Source: Thermopolyspora sp044507605
GTDB taxonomy: Bacteria > Actinomycetota > Actinomycetes > Streptosporangiales > Streptosporangiaceae
Direction: 5' to 3'
Assembly (NCBI GenBank): GCA_044507605.1
Contig: JBIQJI010000001.1
Location: forward strand, 1 to 64,000
Length of the DNA stretch: 64,000 nt
The notes under the pieces are model-generated. The model was not told the DNA's origin and did no database searches. It saw only the letters and a program-made list of their open reading frames with translations. The position numbers and the translations under genes were made by a program. Within the stretch, counting starts at the first letter, position 1. Each line of letters begins with the position of its first letter. Below are positions 7,803-16,984 of this stretch, in pieces.

Positions 7803-8837
7803 TCAGGCCGCCGGTGGGTTGAGCCGGGCGAAACCCTCCTGCCGGTGGTAGGGGAAGTAGGGATACGGTGCCGTCTTGGCGCTGGCGGCGTCCAGCCGGG
7901 CCATCTGCTCGGGAGTCAGCTGCCAGCCGGCGGCGCCGAGATTGTCGCGAAGCTGCGCCTCGTCGCGGGCGCCGATGATGACCGACGACACCGTGGGCCG
8001 CTGCAGCAGCCAGTTGATCGCGATCTGCGGAATGGTCTTGCCGGTCTCCTGCGCGATCTCGTCGAGCGCGTCGACCACGCGGAACAGGTCCTCGTCGTCG
8101 ACGGGCGGCCCGTAGGCGGCGGTGCGATGCAGCCGGCTCTGCCGGGGCAGTGGCCGGTCGCGGCGGAGCCTGCCGGTGAGCCTGCCCCAGCCGAGCGGGC
8201 TCCAGACGACGGCCCCGACACCCTGGTCGAGCCCGAGAGGCATCAGCTCCCACTCGTAGTCACGGCCGACCAGGGAGTAGTAGACCTGGTGGGTCACATA
8301 GCGGGGGTGGCCGTAGGTGTCGGCGATCGCCAGCGACTTCATCAACTGCCAGCCGGAGAAGTTGGAGACGCCGACGTAGCCGACCTTGCCGGCCCGGACC
8401 AGGTCGGCGAGCGTGGCCAGCACCTCCTGTATCGGCGTACCGGCGTCGAAGGCGTGCAGGTGGAAGATGTCGATGTAGTCGGTGCCGAGCCGTCGCAACG
8501 CGTCCTCACACGCCCTGATCAGGCGCGGACGGGCGGAGCCGGCCTCGTTGGGCCCGTCGCCCATGGGCAGGCTGGTCTTGGTCGAAAGGATCACCTGGTC
8601 CCGGCGCCCCTTGATCGCTTCGCCCAGCACCCGTTCCGATTCGCCGTCGGAGTAGACGTCCGCGGTGTCGAACATGGTGACCCCGGCCTCCAAGCAGATG
8701 TCCACCAGACGGCGCGCTTGCCGCACGTCGGTGTCGCCCCAGGCGCCGAAGAACTCCCCCCGCCCGGCGAAGGTCGCCGCGCCAAAGCTCAGCACGGGCA
8801 CCATGAGCCCGGAGGCGCCCAACCGTCGATACTCCAC
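7803..8837 (-). CDS. Aldo/keto reductase
   Basis: A 344-residue NAD(P)H-dependent reductase with a TIM-barrel fold. It has the family start YRRLGASGLMVPVLSFG and the catalytic residues Asp57 and Tyr62 (FDTADVYSDG), Lys87 (STKTS) and the histidine in FHLHAFD. The C-terminal cofactor loop SVIIGARDEAQLRDN suggests NADPH use. The GTG start follows GGGAG by six bases. It is transcribed divergently from a TetR regulator across an 84-bp gap containing a perfect-armed palindrome, so it is probably the regulator's target. The substrate is unknown; the YajO/AKR11-like group is closest by general appearance. Confidence 0.88.
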   Translation of the reverse strand: MEYRRLGASGLMVPVLSFGAATFAGRGEFFGAWGDTDVRQARRLVDICLEAGVTMFDTADVYSDGESERVLGEAIKGRRDQVILSTKTSLPMGDGPNEAGSARPRLIRACEDALRRLGTDYIDIFHLHAFDAGTPIQEVLATLADLVRAGKVGYVGVSNFSGWQLMKSLAIADTYGHPRYVTHQVYYSLVGRDYEWELMPLGLDQGVGAVVWSPLGWGRLTGRLRRDRPLPRQSRLHRTAAYGPPVDDEDLFRVVDALDEIAQETGKTIPQIAINWLLQRPTVSSVIIGARDEAQLRDNLGAAGWQLTPEQMARLDAASAKTAPYPYFPYHRQEGFARLNPPAA

Positions 8838-8848
8838 GATGACTCCCT

Positions 8849-8870
8849 TAACGGTATTGCAGTTCCGTTA
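8849..8870. promoter_or_regulatory. TetR-type operator between the aldo/keto reductase and TetR genes
   Basis: A 22-bp imperfect palindrome is centred on TGCA: TAACGG (8849-8854) and CCGTTA (8865-8870) are exact complements and inner bases also match. It lies 11 bp upstream of the reductase start and 50 bp upstream of the preferred regulator start, the usual place for a TetR autoregulatory operator. Confidence 0.6.
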
Positions 8871-8920
8871 GGATGGTACCTAAGCAGAAGCAAAGCGGTA
8901 AATGGAACTGGAGACCCATT

Positions 8921-9526
8921 ATGGGGAGCGCGGGGACCATCCGCCCCGGAGGGCGCACCGCTCGGGTCCGGGCGGCGGTGCTGACGGCCGCCGGGGGCGC
9001 ACTGGCCGAGCAGGGCTTCGCCCACCTGGACCTGGCCGACATCGCCCGCCGCGCCGGGGTGGGCAAGACGACCGTCTACCGCCGCTGGGGCACCACGACA
9101 GGCCTGGTGGCCGATCTGCTGATCGACATGGCCGAGCAGTCGCTGCCCCACACCGAGACCGGCTCACTGCTCGGCGACCTGACGGCCCACGCCCGGCTCG
9201 TGGTGCGCACGCTGACCGATCCACGCCAAGGGCCCCTGTTCAAGGCGATCATCGCGGCGGCCGTCTGCGACCCTCGGACGGCCGCCGCCCTGCACCGCTT
9301 CTACGCCACCCGCATCCGCGAGTGGAGCCAGTGCGTGCAGCAGGCCATCGACCGGGGCGAGGTGCCGGCCGGCACCGACACCCACGAGGTGATCAGGGCC
9401 GTCTCCGCGCCCCTGTACTACCGCCTGCTGGCCAGCGGCGACCCCTTGGACGAGGCCACCGCCGACCGCGCCGCCCAGGCCGCCGAGATCGCGGCCCGCG
9501 CAGGAGCGTACGTCGCCAAGGAATAG
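8921..9526 (+). CDS. TetR family transcriptional regulator
   Basis: A 201-residue one-component repressor. The N-terminal helix-turn-helix (about residues 15-60) contains LADIARRAGVGKTTVYRRWG, and the C-terminal half is the helical TetR_C domain. I start it at the ATG preceded by GGAG; the in-frame ATG at 8873 directly abuts the palindromic operator and has no ribosome-binding site. It probably represses itself and the divergent aldo/keto reductase in response to an unknown ligand. Confidence 0.88.
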   Translation: MGSAGTIRPGGRTARVRAAVLTAAGGALAEQGFAHLDLADIARRAGVGKTTVYRRWGTTTGLVADLLIDMAEQSLPHTETGSLLGDLTAHARLVVRTLTDPRQGPLFKAIIAAAVCDPRTAAALHRFYATRIREWSQCVQQAIDRGEVPAGTDTHEVIRAVSAPLYYRLLASGDPLDEATADRAAQAAEIAARAGAYVAKE

Positions 9527-9750
9527 ACCACCGGCCCCGGATCACGGCGTCGCGCCCGGACCCTGACGGCGCCCGCCGCCGCGCGGCGGTTCCCAGGGTC
9601 GCCCGGCACCCTTGCGAGCCGCCCCCATTCCGCCCACCGAGCGCCACGAGCGGCCGCGTCTGATCACGCAGCACACCCTGGAACGCCAACGGTCCCCCGC
9701 CATGGCCACCCGCCATCGATCACGACCGCCAGCCCATCTCGCTGCCGCAG

Positions 9751-9853
9751 CGACACCTGCCCGCGAATCGACACCTGCCCTACCAGGAGCCGGCATCTGC
9801 CCTCGGCGGCACCTGCTCTTGAGGCGGCACCTGTCTTTCCCCCGACACCCGTC
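9751..9853. repeat. Six degenerate CGRCACCTG repeats at about 18-bp spacing
   Basis: Copies of CGRCAYCYGYC start at 9751, 9769, 9791, 9807, 9825 and 9843, so the spacing is 18, 22, 16, 18 and 18 bp. The array lies immediately downstream of the stop of the unknown gene ending at 9855, within the 328-bp gap after the TetR gene. I see nothing else in that gap. It could be a decayed coding repeat or a cluster of protein-binding sites. Confidence 0.6.
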
Positions 9854-9854
9854 C

Positions 9855-10811
9855 TTAGGACGAGATCGGCTTCTGGGGTGACACGGTCTCGTCGGGCAGC
9901 ACGATGAGGCGGTCGCCGCGGCCCCGTGGCAGGCGGTCGTGGCGAAGCCGGACGGTGCGCCGGCCCGTGCCGCACTCCTGTGGCGCGGATCGGCAGTGGC
10001 GGCGCCAGGTGGCGGCGGTCGCCAGGATCGGCAGCCGCGGGGGGAGGGTGAGCGGTGCGGGCAGGCCGGTCGAGGCCACGTGAGCGAACAGGCGGCGGGT
10101 CAGGGCCTGCGCCAGGTCTTCGAGCAGGTGGATGGTGGGATGCACCTCCCGCGCGGCGAGACCCTCGGCGCCGAGCTCGGGCAGGCCGAACCGGGCCAGA
10201 CCGGCCGTGAGCAGCATGTGGCGGCCATCGTCGCCGAGGCCCAGCCGGGGCCACAGCCAGTCGCCCACCGCGAAGGCACGCGGCCGTGTGACGGGAGGCG
10301 GGCGCCAGGGGGACGGCAGCAGCCGAGGGACACCGGGGTCGAGCCGCACTCCCCCGGTGGCCTCGGCCAGCTCGTCGACGGCCCGGGCGGCGGCCCACAG
10401 GTGCACGGGCGGCCAGCCGGCGGGGGCCGTACAGGTCACGGCGTAGTGGCGACGCGAGCGCGCCAGGAGGTCGCCGAGGAGCCGCTCTTCGCCCAAGGAG
10501 CACTCGGGACAACACAGGATCTCGCGGGCCCAGGCGAGCACGGGATCTTCGGAGCCGACCTCGTCGACGGCCACCTCCACGGGCCCGCCCGTCAACTCCC
10601 GGCCCGACCGCTCCCGGCCCGTCGACGCCCGGCCCATCGGCTCCCGGCCCGCGCGCCGCCGACGGCGCGGGGCGGACGGGCGGGGCAGGCTCGTGAGCCG
10701 CTCGGCGATCGCGGCCAGGGCGGTGCCGGGCGGCCGCTCGGGGGCGGCGACGACGAACGTCGCGCTCACCCGGTCGGGGATGGTCAGCGAGATCGGGGTG
10801 GTGCCGGTCAT
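9855..10811 (-). CDS. Hypothetical protein with CPEC motif
   Basis: I do not recognise a characterised family. The 318-residue product starts at an ATG (MTGTTPISLTIPDRV) preceded by GGAG nine bases upstream; an in-frame codon further upstream would add 17 residues. It has an N-terminal domain followed by an Arg/Gly/Pro-rich linker (about residues 60-85), then LCCPECSLGEERLLGD and a segment with CTAPAGWPPVHLW that looks like a structured domain. No membrane segment or signal peptide is seen. Codon use is normal for the window, which supports a real gene. The C-terminus is basic and of low conservation value. Confidence 0.55.
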   Translation of the reverse strand: MTGTTPISLTIPDRVSATFVVAAPERPPGTALAAIAERLTSLPRPSAPRRRRRAGREPMGRASTGRERSGRELTGGPVEVAVDEVGSEDPVLAWAREILCCPECSLGEERLLGDLLARSRRHYAVTCTAPAGWPPVHLWAAARAVDELAEATGGVRLDPGVPRLLPSPWRPPPVTRPRAFAVGDWLWPRLGLGDDGRHMLLTAGLARFGLPELGAEGLAAREVHPTIHLLEDLAQALTRRLFAHVASTGLPAPLTLPPRLPILATAATWRRHCRSAPQECGTGRRTVRLRHDRLPRGRGDRLIVLPDETVSPQKPISS

Positions 10812-11172
10812 GGCGGGCTCCAGGTGCGGTGCGGCGACGGGCGCCGGTCGGTGGACGGACACCGCACAGCATGCAGGATGCGAACACCTGATCGATAAGG
10901 CGCGGGGCGGCCTGTGGATAACCCGGAGCGAGACGCAGCAGACGGGCCGCTGCGCCTCCTTGCCCGAGCCCAGGCCGACGTGGCGGCACAGTACGCCCCG
11001 CCACGTCGGTAGAACACAGGCCGCCTCAACGGCACGCCGCTCGGCACACGACCACGAACGTCACCAGGAACCCCGCCGGGTGCTCGACGTGTGCTCGGTC
11101 ATCCGCAGGCGTCCCATGGCCGGCGAGGCGTCAGGTGGAGGGCGGCCTGCCGCCTTCGTGGTGGGCGAGGGT

Positions 11173-11335
11173 GACCGGGGCGTTGGCGAAGCCCCGGACG
11201 AACCCCAGAGAAGCTCGCCACGACCGTGACGCCGAAGCACGTGCCGAGACGACGGCGACCGGGGCATCGCCGAAGACCCGGACGCCGGAAAGCTCGGCAC
11301 GCCGATGACGCCGGTGTAGGTGCCGGCGTCATCGG
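11173..11335. repeat. Degenerate 84-bp duplication downstream of glnE
   Basis: Sequence beginning GACCGGGGCGTTGGCGAAGC at 11173 recurs imperfectly from 11257 (GACCGGGGCATCGCCGAAGA), with matching blocks such as AAGCTCG-C and the CACG-CCG region, an offset of 84 bp. This repeat and the hairpin next to it are all I see in the 551-bp gap between 10812 and 11362; open frames there do not look coding. Confidence 0.5.
11302..11335 (-). terminator. 13-bp perfect hairpin after glnE
   Basis: CCGATGACGCCGG (11302-11314) is exactly complementary to 11323-11335, with an 8-base loop. It lies 27 bp past the glnE stop and is a likely terminator for glnE. There is no T tract. Confidence 0.6.
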
Positions 11336-11362
11336 CCGTGTCCGCGCAGGTCGCGCGCGTGG

Positions 11363-14350
11363 TCAGGCGTCGTAGAAGACGCGCTCGACGACGCGGCGGG
11401 CACGCCTGGTGGCGCGGCGGTAGTCCTCGAGGAAGTCCTCCGAGCCCTCGGGCGGGTATCCGAGTGCCCGCGCGATCAGCGCCCGCTCCCGTACGCCGGC
11501 GGGGATGGCGTCGCCTGCGCGGCCGCGCACGAGCATGATGGCGTCGCGCACCTGGGAGGCGAACCGCCATGCCTCCGCGAGCACCTCCTCGTCGCCAGCG
11601 GCGAGCAGGCCGGCGGCCACGGCGGCGCGCAGCGCGTCGATCGTGCGGGTGGTGCGCAGCTTCGGCACTTCGTAGGCGTGCCGGAGCTGGAGCAGCTGGG
11701 CGACCCACTCCACGTCCGACAGGCCGCCGCGGCCCAGTTTGGTGTTCAGGGTGGGGTCGGCGCCGCGCGGCAGCCGCTCGGCCTCCATGCGGGCCTTCAA
11801 TCGCCTGATCTCGCGCACGGCCTCGGGCGGGATGCCGCCTGCGGGGTAGCGCAGCGGGTCGATCATGGCCGTGAACTCGGCGCCGATGGCGGCGTCGCCG
11901 GCGGCGAAGCGGGCGCGCAGCAGCGCCTGCGCCTCCCAGGGCGACGACCAGCGCCGGTAGTAGGCGGCGTAGGAGGCGAGGGTGCGGACCAGGGGGCCCT
12001 GACGGCCTTCGGGGCGCAGGTCGGGGTCGATGGTGAGCGGCGGGTCGGGCGTGGGCAGGGCGAGCAGGCGGCGCACCTCGTTGGCGGCGGCGTGGGCCGC
12101 GTCGGCGGCGTCCTGCTCGTCGGCGCCTTCGACGGGCACATGGACGAACATGACGTCGGCGTCGCTGCCGTACGAGCATTCGAAGCCGCCGAGGCGGCCC
12201 ATCGCGATGACGGCGAGCCGGGTGGGCAGGGGGCCGCGGCGCTCCATCTCCAGTTTGTTGATCGCGGCGTCCAGGGCGGCCTGCACGGTGACGTCGTTGA
12301 GTTCGGACAGGGCCGGGCCGACCTGCTCGATGTCGATGCGGCCGACCAGGTTGGCGACGGCGATGCGGAACAGTTCGCGGCGGCGCAGGGCCCGCACGGC
12401 GGCGACGGCGGTCTCGGCGTCCGCGCCGTACCGCTGCACGGCCGACTCGGCCTCCGACAGCAGGGCCTCCCGGGGGCGGATGCGCAGCTCTGTGTCGGAG
12501 CCGAGCATGGCGACCGCCTCGGGGGCTCCGAGCAGCAGGCCGGTGGCGTAGCGGCTGGTGCCGAGCAACCGCGCCATGCGTTCGGCGACGGCGGTCTCGT
12601 CGCGGAGCAGGCGCAGGTACCAGGGGGTCGCGCCGAGCTTGTCGCTGACCTGGCGGAAGCCCAGCAGCCCGGCGTCGGGGTCGGGGGTGTCGGCGAACCA
12701 GCCGAGCAGCACCGGCAGCAGTGTGCGCTGGATGGCGGCGCGGCGCGACACGCCGCTGGTGAGTGAGGCGATGTGCCGCAGCGCGCCTTCCGGGTCGGCG
12801 TATCCCAGGGCCTCCAGCCGGGCCGCCGCCGCCGACGCCGACAGCCGCACGTCCTCTCCGGGGAGCCGGGCGACGGCCTGCAGCAGCGGCCGGTAGAAGA
12901 GTTTTTCGTGCAGTCGTCTGGCCTCCATGGCGTGCCGCTTCCATTGGGTGGTGAACTCCCCCACCGGGTCCGCGGTCATGCCGAGGGCGCGGCCGAGCCG
13001 GCGCAGGTCGGTGACATCGGCGGGCACCACGTGGGTGCGGCGGAGCCGATGCAGCTGCAGCAGGTGCTCCACCTGCCGCAGAAAGGTGTACGCCTCGGCG
13101 AGCGCTTTGGCGTCGTCGCGGCCGACGTAGCCGCCGCGCGACAGCGCGGCGAGGGCGGGCAGCGTGGCGCGGCGCCGCAGCAGCGGGTCGGACCGGCCGT
13201 GCACGAGCTGCAGCAGCTGCACGGCGAACTCGATGTCGCGCAGCCCTCCGGGGCCGAGTTTGATCTGCCGTTCGGCTTCGTCGGCCCGGATGTGGGACTC
13301 GACGCGGCGCCGCATGGCCTGGACATCTTCGACGAAGTGGTCGCGTTTGGACGCCTGCCAGACCAGGTCGTTGACGGCGGCGACGTACTCCTCGCCGAGT
13401 TCGAGGTCGCCGGCGATGGGTCGGGCTTTGAGCAGCGCCTGGAACTCCCAGGTCTTGGCCCATCTGCGGTAGTAGGTCAGGTGGCTGGCGAGGGTGCGTA
13501 CGAGCGGCCCGGCCTTGCCTTCGGGGCGCAGCGCGGCGTCGACCTCCCACAGCGCGCCCTCGGGGGTGCTGGCCGAGCAGGCGCGCATCATGCCCTGGGC
13601 GAGCCTGGTGGCGATCGCGAGCAGCTTGCCTTCGTCGACGCCGTCCCGGGGCTCCGCCACGAAGATCACGTCGACGTCGGAGATGTAGTTGAGCTCGCGG
13701 CCGCCGCACTTGCCCATGCCGATGACGGCGAGCCGCACGTCCTCGGCCTGGCCGTGCTCGGCCCGGGCGATGGCGAGGCCGGCCTCGAGCGCGGCGGCGG
13801 CGAGGTCGGACAGCTCGGCGGTGGCCTCGGCGAGGGTGACCTCGCCGGTGACGTCGCGGGCGGCCAGCCGCAGCAGCCGCCCCCGGTACGCGACGCGCAG
13901 CGCCGACAGGGCGGCCGTGTCGGCGGCGCGGGCGACGGGTTCGGGTGCGGCGGGGTCGGCGCCGACGGCCGCCAGCAGGTCGGCGCGCAGCTCCCCGTCG
14001 GCGGGCCGCTGGAGCGCGGGGCCGTCCTCGAGCAGGCGGTAGTGGTCGGGGTGCCGCACGAGGTGGTCGCCGAGGGCGGCGGAGACGCCGAGCAGGGCGA
14101 TCAGCCGGTGCCGCAGGGCGGGGTCGAGCCGCATCGCGCCGAGGACGCCGGCGTCGCGTTCGACGATGCGGGCGAGTGAGATCAGGGCGAGGTCGGGGTC
14201 GGCGGCGGCGATCAGCTCGCCGAGCAGGTCGAGGTCGCCGACGGCCTCGGGGCCGAGCCCGTCGAGCAGGCGCTCGGCCCGTGCGCCGTCGGCGAAGCCG
14301 AGCCGAGCGAGCCGTCCAGGGGTCGTCTGCATGCGTGACGCGGCGTTCAC
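11363..14350 (-). CDS. glnE: Glutamine synthetase adenylyltransferase/deadenylylase
   Basis: A 995-residue bifunctional enzyme that adenylylates and deadenylylates the GlnA tyrosine to match glutamine synthesis to nitrogen supply. It shows two nucleotidyltransferase domains, each followed by a helical GlnD-like linker: GMGKCGGRELNYISDVDV (around residues 210-230) and GMGRLGGFECSYGSDADV (around 720-740). The GTG at 14350 has AAAGGA about 15 bases upstream; an ATG 18 bases later is an alternative start. Its target glnA (6152-7576, with the adenylylation tyrosine) and a second glutamine synthetase without that site flank it, as in M. tuberculosis. Confidence 0.95.
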   Translation of the reverse strand: MNAASRMQTTPGRLARLGFADGARAERLLDGLGPEAVGDLDLLGELIAAADPDLALISLARIVERDAGVLGAMRLDPALRHRLIALLGVSAALGDHLVRHPDHYRLLEDGPALQRPADGELRADLLAAVGADPAAPEPVARAADTAALSALRVAYRGRLLRLAARDVTGEVTLAEATAELSDLAAAALEAGLAIARAEHGQAEDVRLAVIGMGKCGGRELNYISDVDVIFVAEPRDGVDEGKLLAIATRLAQGMMRACSASTPEGALWEVDAALRPEGKAGPLVRTLASHLTYYRRWAKTWEFQALLKARPIAGDLELGEEYVAAVNDLVWQASKRDHFVEDVQAMRRRVESHIRADEAERQIKLGPGGLRDIEFAVQLLQLVHGRSDPLLRRRATLPALAALSRGGYVGRDDAKALAEAYTFLRQVEHLLQLHRLRRTHVVPADVTDLRRLGRALGMTADPVGEFTTQWKRHAMEARRLHEKLFYRPLLQAVARLPGEDVRLSASAAAARLEALGYADPEGALRHIASLTSGVSRRAAIQRTLLPVLLGWFADTPDPDAGLLGFRQVSDKLGATPWYLRLLRDETAVAERMARLLGTSRYATGLLLGAPEAVAMLGSDTELRIRPREALLSEAESAVQRYGADAETAVAAVRALRRRELFRIAVANLVGRIDIEQVGPALSELNDVTVQAALDAAINKLEMERRGPLPTRLAVIAMGRLGGFECSYGSDADVMFVHVPVEGADEQDAADAAHAAANEVRRLLALPTPDPPLTIDPDLRPEGRQGPLVRTLASYAAYYRRWSSPWEAQALLRARFAAGDAAIGAEFTAMIDPLRYPAGGIPPEAVREIRRLKARMEAERLPRGADPTLNTKLGRGGLSDVEWVAQLLQLRHAYEVPKLRTTRTIDALRAAVAAGLLAAGDEEVLAEAWRFASQVRDAIMLVRGRAGDAIPAGVRERALIARALGYPPEGSEDFLEDYRRATRRARRVVERVFYDA

Positions 14351-14564
14351 GTCGCTTAGCGTAGTCCTTTCCTCTCAAGCCGGCGTTAGCGGCACCGGAC
14401 CGTAATCACCCCATCACTGTGAATTGACACGACAGCTCAGTGGATATCGGCGAATTTCGTGGTTCGCAGCTCGACTCACCCCTTCGGTATAGCAGGTGCG
14501 CCGCGGCGGCCGGAGGGCGGGACGGTGGGCCGGGCTACCATGACCCGACGGAGGTGATTCGGGC

Positions 14565-15518
14565 ATGCAGCCACAAAACGTCCAGATGGCCGCCGGGGAG
14601 ACCGGCCAGGGCCGCTGGATGCGTGTGGCACGGCCGGTCGATCGACGGCTGCGGCCGCTCTTCGCCCGTCCTCCGCTCGGGTTCGCCGAGCACACCGCCA
14701 CGCCCGGGCGGTGGCTGATGACGCCGGGGCCCACCGTGACGATCATCGTCAACCTCGCGGAGCCGTTCGGCGGCCTGCCCCGGGCCTTCGTCGGCGGCAT
14801 CGAGCAGGCCCACAGCGTCGTGCGGCACGACGGCCGCACCTGCTGCCTGGACCTCAAGCTCACCCCGCCCGGCGCCTTCCGTCTGCTCGGCGTGCCCATG
14901 CACGAGATCGCCGGCCGCGTGGTCGACGTCACCGATCTGCTCGGCCCCGGCGCGCGGCGCCTCACCGAGGCCCTCGTGGAGGCTCCGGGCGAGCCGGCCA
15001 CGGCGGAAGGGACCCCGCCCGGCACGGCCACGGCGGCGGCCTGGAACCGTCGTTTCGACCTGCTGGAGGAGTTCCTGCTGCGGCACGCCGCGACCGGTCC
15101 CGAGCCGTCGGCGCCGGTCGAGTGGGCCTGGCGGCGCATGCTGGAGTCGGGCGGCCGCACGCCGATCGGGGCGCTGGCCGACGAGATCGGCTGGAGCGAC
15201 CGGCACCTGATCGCCAAATTCAGGCAGCAGATCGGCCTGCCCCCGAAGACGGCGGCCCGCGTCATCCGATTCGCCCGCCTGCTCCAGTTGCTCGACGGCG
15301 CCGAAGGAGCGGCCGAGGCGCGCTGGGATCGGCTCGCCGTCACGTGCGGCTACTACGACCAGGCCCACCTCAACCGCGACTTCCGCGAGTTCGCCGGCAC
15401 CACCCCCACCGACTACGTGACCCGCCGCGTGCCGAGCGGCAACGTGGTCGCCGACGACGCCGTCCCCGCCCGCCGGAACCCTCGCCGACCTGCGACGACT
15501 CCGGCGGCCACCAGGTAA
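14565..15518 (+). CDS. AraC family transcriptional regulator
   Basis: A 317-residue regulator with a C-terminal AraC/XylS DNA-binding domain (about residues 195-285). Its two helix-turn-helix units are visible as LADEIGWSDRHLIAKFRQQ and LAVTCGYYDQAHLNRDFREF. The N-terminal half is an effector or dimerisation domain of the kind often annotated DUF6597. The ATG is preceded by GGAGGTGA, an almost perfect ribosome-binding site. It is divergent from glnE and followed 92 bp later by a VOC protein, which is its most likely target or partner. The effector is unknown. Confidence 0.87.
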   Translation: MQPQNVQMAAGETGQGRWMRVARPVDRRLRPLFARPPLGFAEHTATPGRWLMTPGPTVTIIVNLAEPFGGLPRAFVGGIEQAHSVVRHDGRTCCLDLKLTPPGAFRLLGVPMHEIAGRVVDVTDLLGPGARRLTEALVEAPGEPATAEGTPPGTATAAAWNRRFDLLEEFLLRHAATGPEPSAPVEWAWRRMLESGGRTPIGALADEIGWSDRHLIAKFRQQIGLPPKTAARVIRFARLLQLLDGAEGAAEARWDRLAVTCGYYDQAHLNRDFREFAGTTPTDYVTRRVPSGNVVADDAVPARRNPRRPATTPAATR

Positions 15519-15610
15519 GTTCCGTCCAAGACACGACGGGCGCCGCCCCGTAGCGTCGGCTAGGTGAGCGGGCCCGCACGGGGCCCCCGCCGAACCGATC
15601 GGAGGCTTAT

Positions 15611-16021
15611 ATGTCGGACGTCATCGTGACCGTCAACCCGGTGCTGCGCTACACGGACTGCGCGGCCGGCATCGCCTGGCTGAAGGAGGCGTTCGGGTTC
15701 GAGGAACACGCCGTCCACCGCGACGACGACGGGGTCGTCCAGCACGCCGAGTTGCGCGCCGGCGACGGGCTCATCATGCTCGGCCCCTACCGCGAGGGCC
15801 GGATGGGCTCGTCGGCTCCGGAGCCGCTCGCCTCGCCGGTGAGCGTGTACGTCGCCCTCGCGGACGCCGAGGCGCTCGACGCCCACCACGCCCGGGCGAA
15901 GGCGGCAGGGGCACAGATCGTCATGCCGCCGGCGGACCAGGACTACGGCTCCCGCGACTACAGCGCCCGCGACCCGGAAGGCAACCTGTGGTCGTTCGGC
16001 ACGTACACCGCAAAACCCTGA
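15611..16021 (+). CDS. VOC (glyoxalase/bleomycin-resistance fold) protein
   Basis: A 136-residue vicinal-oxygen-chelate protein of the PhnB/glyoxalase-like type. It opens with the family-like VNPVLRYTDCAAGIAWLKEAFGF-type strand-helix unit and ends with YSARDPEGNLWSFGTY, which supplies the usual C-terminal metal-ligand region. Possible ligands are His in VVQHAE and Glu in DPEGN. It starts after ATCGGAGG. It lies downstream of the AraC gene on the same strand, an arrangement common for AraC-VOC pairs. The reaction or ligand cannot be told from sequence. Confidence 0.82.
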   Translation: MSDVIVTVNPVLRYTDCAAGIAWLKEAFGFEEHAVHRDDDGVVQHAELRAGDGLIMLGPYREGRMGSSAPEPLASPVSVYVALADAEALDAHHARAKAAGAQIVMPPADQDYGSRDYSARDPEGNLWSFGTYTAKP

Positions 16022-16043
16022 CGACTTCTCGCGTCTCCCGTCT

Positions 16044-16063
16044 CCGGCGCCTTTCGGCGCCGG
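16044..16063 (+). terminator. Hairpin after the VOC gene
   Basis: CCGGCGCC (16044-16051) and GGCGCCGG (16056-16063) form a perfect 8-bp stem with a TTTC loop, 22 bp after the VOC stop. It lies between convergent genes and could serve both. Confidence 0.6.
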
Positions 16064-16240
16064 GCCCTGGGCTCCGGCACGCCGGGGCACCGGCACGCCG
16101 GGCGCTGAGCGGCGGCCGGGGCGGAGGCATGCCGCGGAGCCCTGATGCGGCCCCATGCGCAGGCCCATGGGGTCCGATGTGGGGGCGTCCGGACCGGTGC
16201 GCCGGCCCGGCCCCGAGGGGCGGGCCCACGGGGGCGCGGA

Positions 16241-16960
16241 TCAGCGCGGGCGGATCCACACGGCGTGGGCGGCGGCGACCAGGGTGCCGTCGGTCTCGTA
16301 GACGGCGCTGTCGCCGTACAGCTTGCGGCCCTCGGTGCCGCCGGCGCGGGCGACGACCGAGTACGTGCCGCCCGGAAGCACCTGGCCGAACACCCGTACG
16401 GTGAACCGGCCGAGCAGCGCCCTGTCGCCCGGCCCGAAGTGGGCCCAGCCGGTGGGGCAGTCGAGGGCGGCCCAGATGGCGGCGTCGGGCACGATGCCGT
16501 CGGGGTCGGCGATGGTGACGGGCACCCGCCAGCCCGCGGCCACCATGCCGGGGCGCACCGGCCCGGCGAACACGCGCAGCCCGTCGCCGGGATCGCGCAC
16601 GCCGCAGACGAAGCAGCCGGGGTACGGGTGGGAGGTCAGCCCGACGAACCCCGACTCGGCCCGCGCGGCCTCGGCGAACGGCACGAAGGGCGGCGGCTCG
16701 GGGGTGCCGTCGACCGGCACGGCCTCGGCCAGGGTCTCGTCGCCCAAGGAGAGCGTGACCGTGTCGTCGAGCAGGCTCGGCCGCAGTTCGGTGTCGAGGG
16801 GCACCGGGCGGCGTAGCGTGACCTCGACCGCCGACCGTCTGCCGCCGCCGTCGAGCATGCCGGCCAGCAGCCCGCCTATCCAGCCGCCGTTGGCCATGGA
16901 GTCGGGTCCTTGGAACCGCGCCGGCACGGTCATCACGGTCTGCAGCCCGGCAGCCGCCAT
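16241..16960 (-). CDS. Hotdog-fold (thioesterase-like) protein
   Basis: A 239-residue protein with a probable double-hotdog arrangement. The N-terminal half has FQGPDSMANGGWIGGLLAG, where an N-x-G-x2-G turn precedes the central helix. The second half begins around FVCGVRDPGDGLRVFAG and repeats the strand pattern. Proteins like this are usually annotated as PaaI-like or acyl-CoA thioesterase-related. No catalytic residue can be assigned with confidence. The CFVCG pair (Cys-x2-Cys) could bind metal. The ATG follows GGAGG; longer in-frame starts would run through the tandem operator-like repeats upstream. Confidence 0.65.
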   Translation of the reverse strand: MAAAGLQTVMTVPARFQGPDSMANGGWIGGLLAGMLDGGGRRSAVEVTLRRPVPLDTELRPSLLDDTVTLSLGDETLAEAVPVDGTPEPPPFVPFAEAARAESGFVGLTSHPYPGCFVCGVRDPGDGLRVFAGPVRPGMVAAGWRVPVTIADPDGIVPDAAIWAALDCPTGWAHFGPGDRALLGRFTVRVFGQVLPGGTYSVVARAGGTEGRKLYGDSAVYETDGTLVAAAHAVWIRPR

Positions 16961-16984
16961 ACTGGTCCTCCATAAGTGCGTACG

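Noticed and set aside
12773..14179. Long plus-strand open frame across glnE
   Set aside because: It is antisense to glnE, whose nucleotidyltransferase domains are clear. Long shadow frames are expected at this GC content.
14424..14445. TTGACA upstream of the AraC gene as a promoter
   Set aside because: The nearest -10-like hexamer (TATCGG) has a 15-bp spacer and poor match, so I did not list it.
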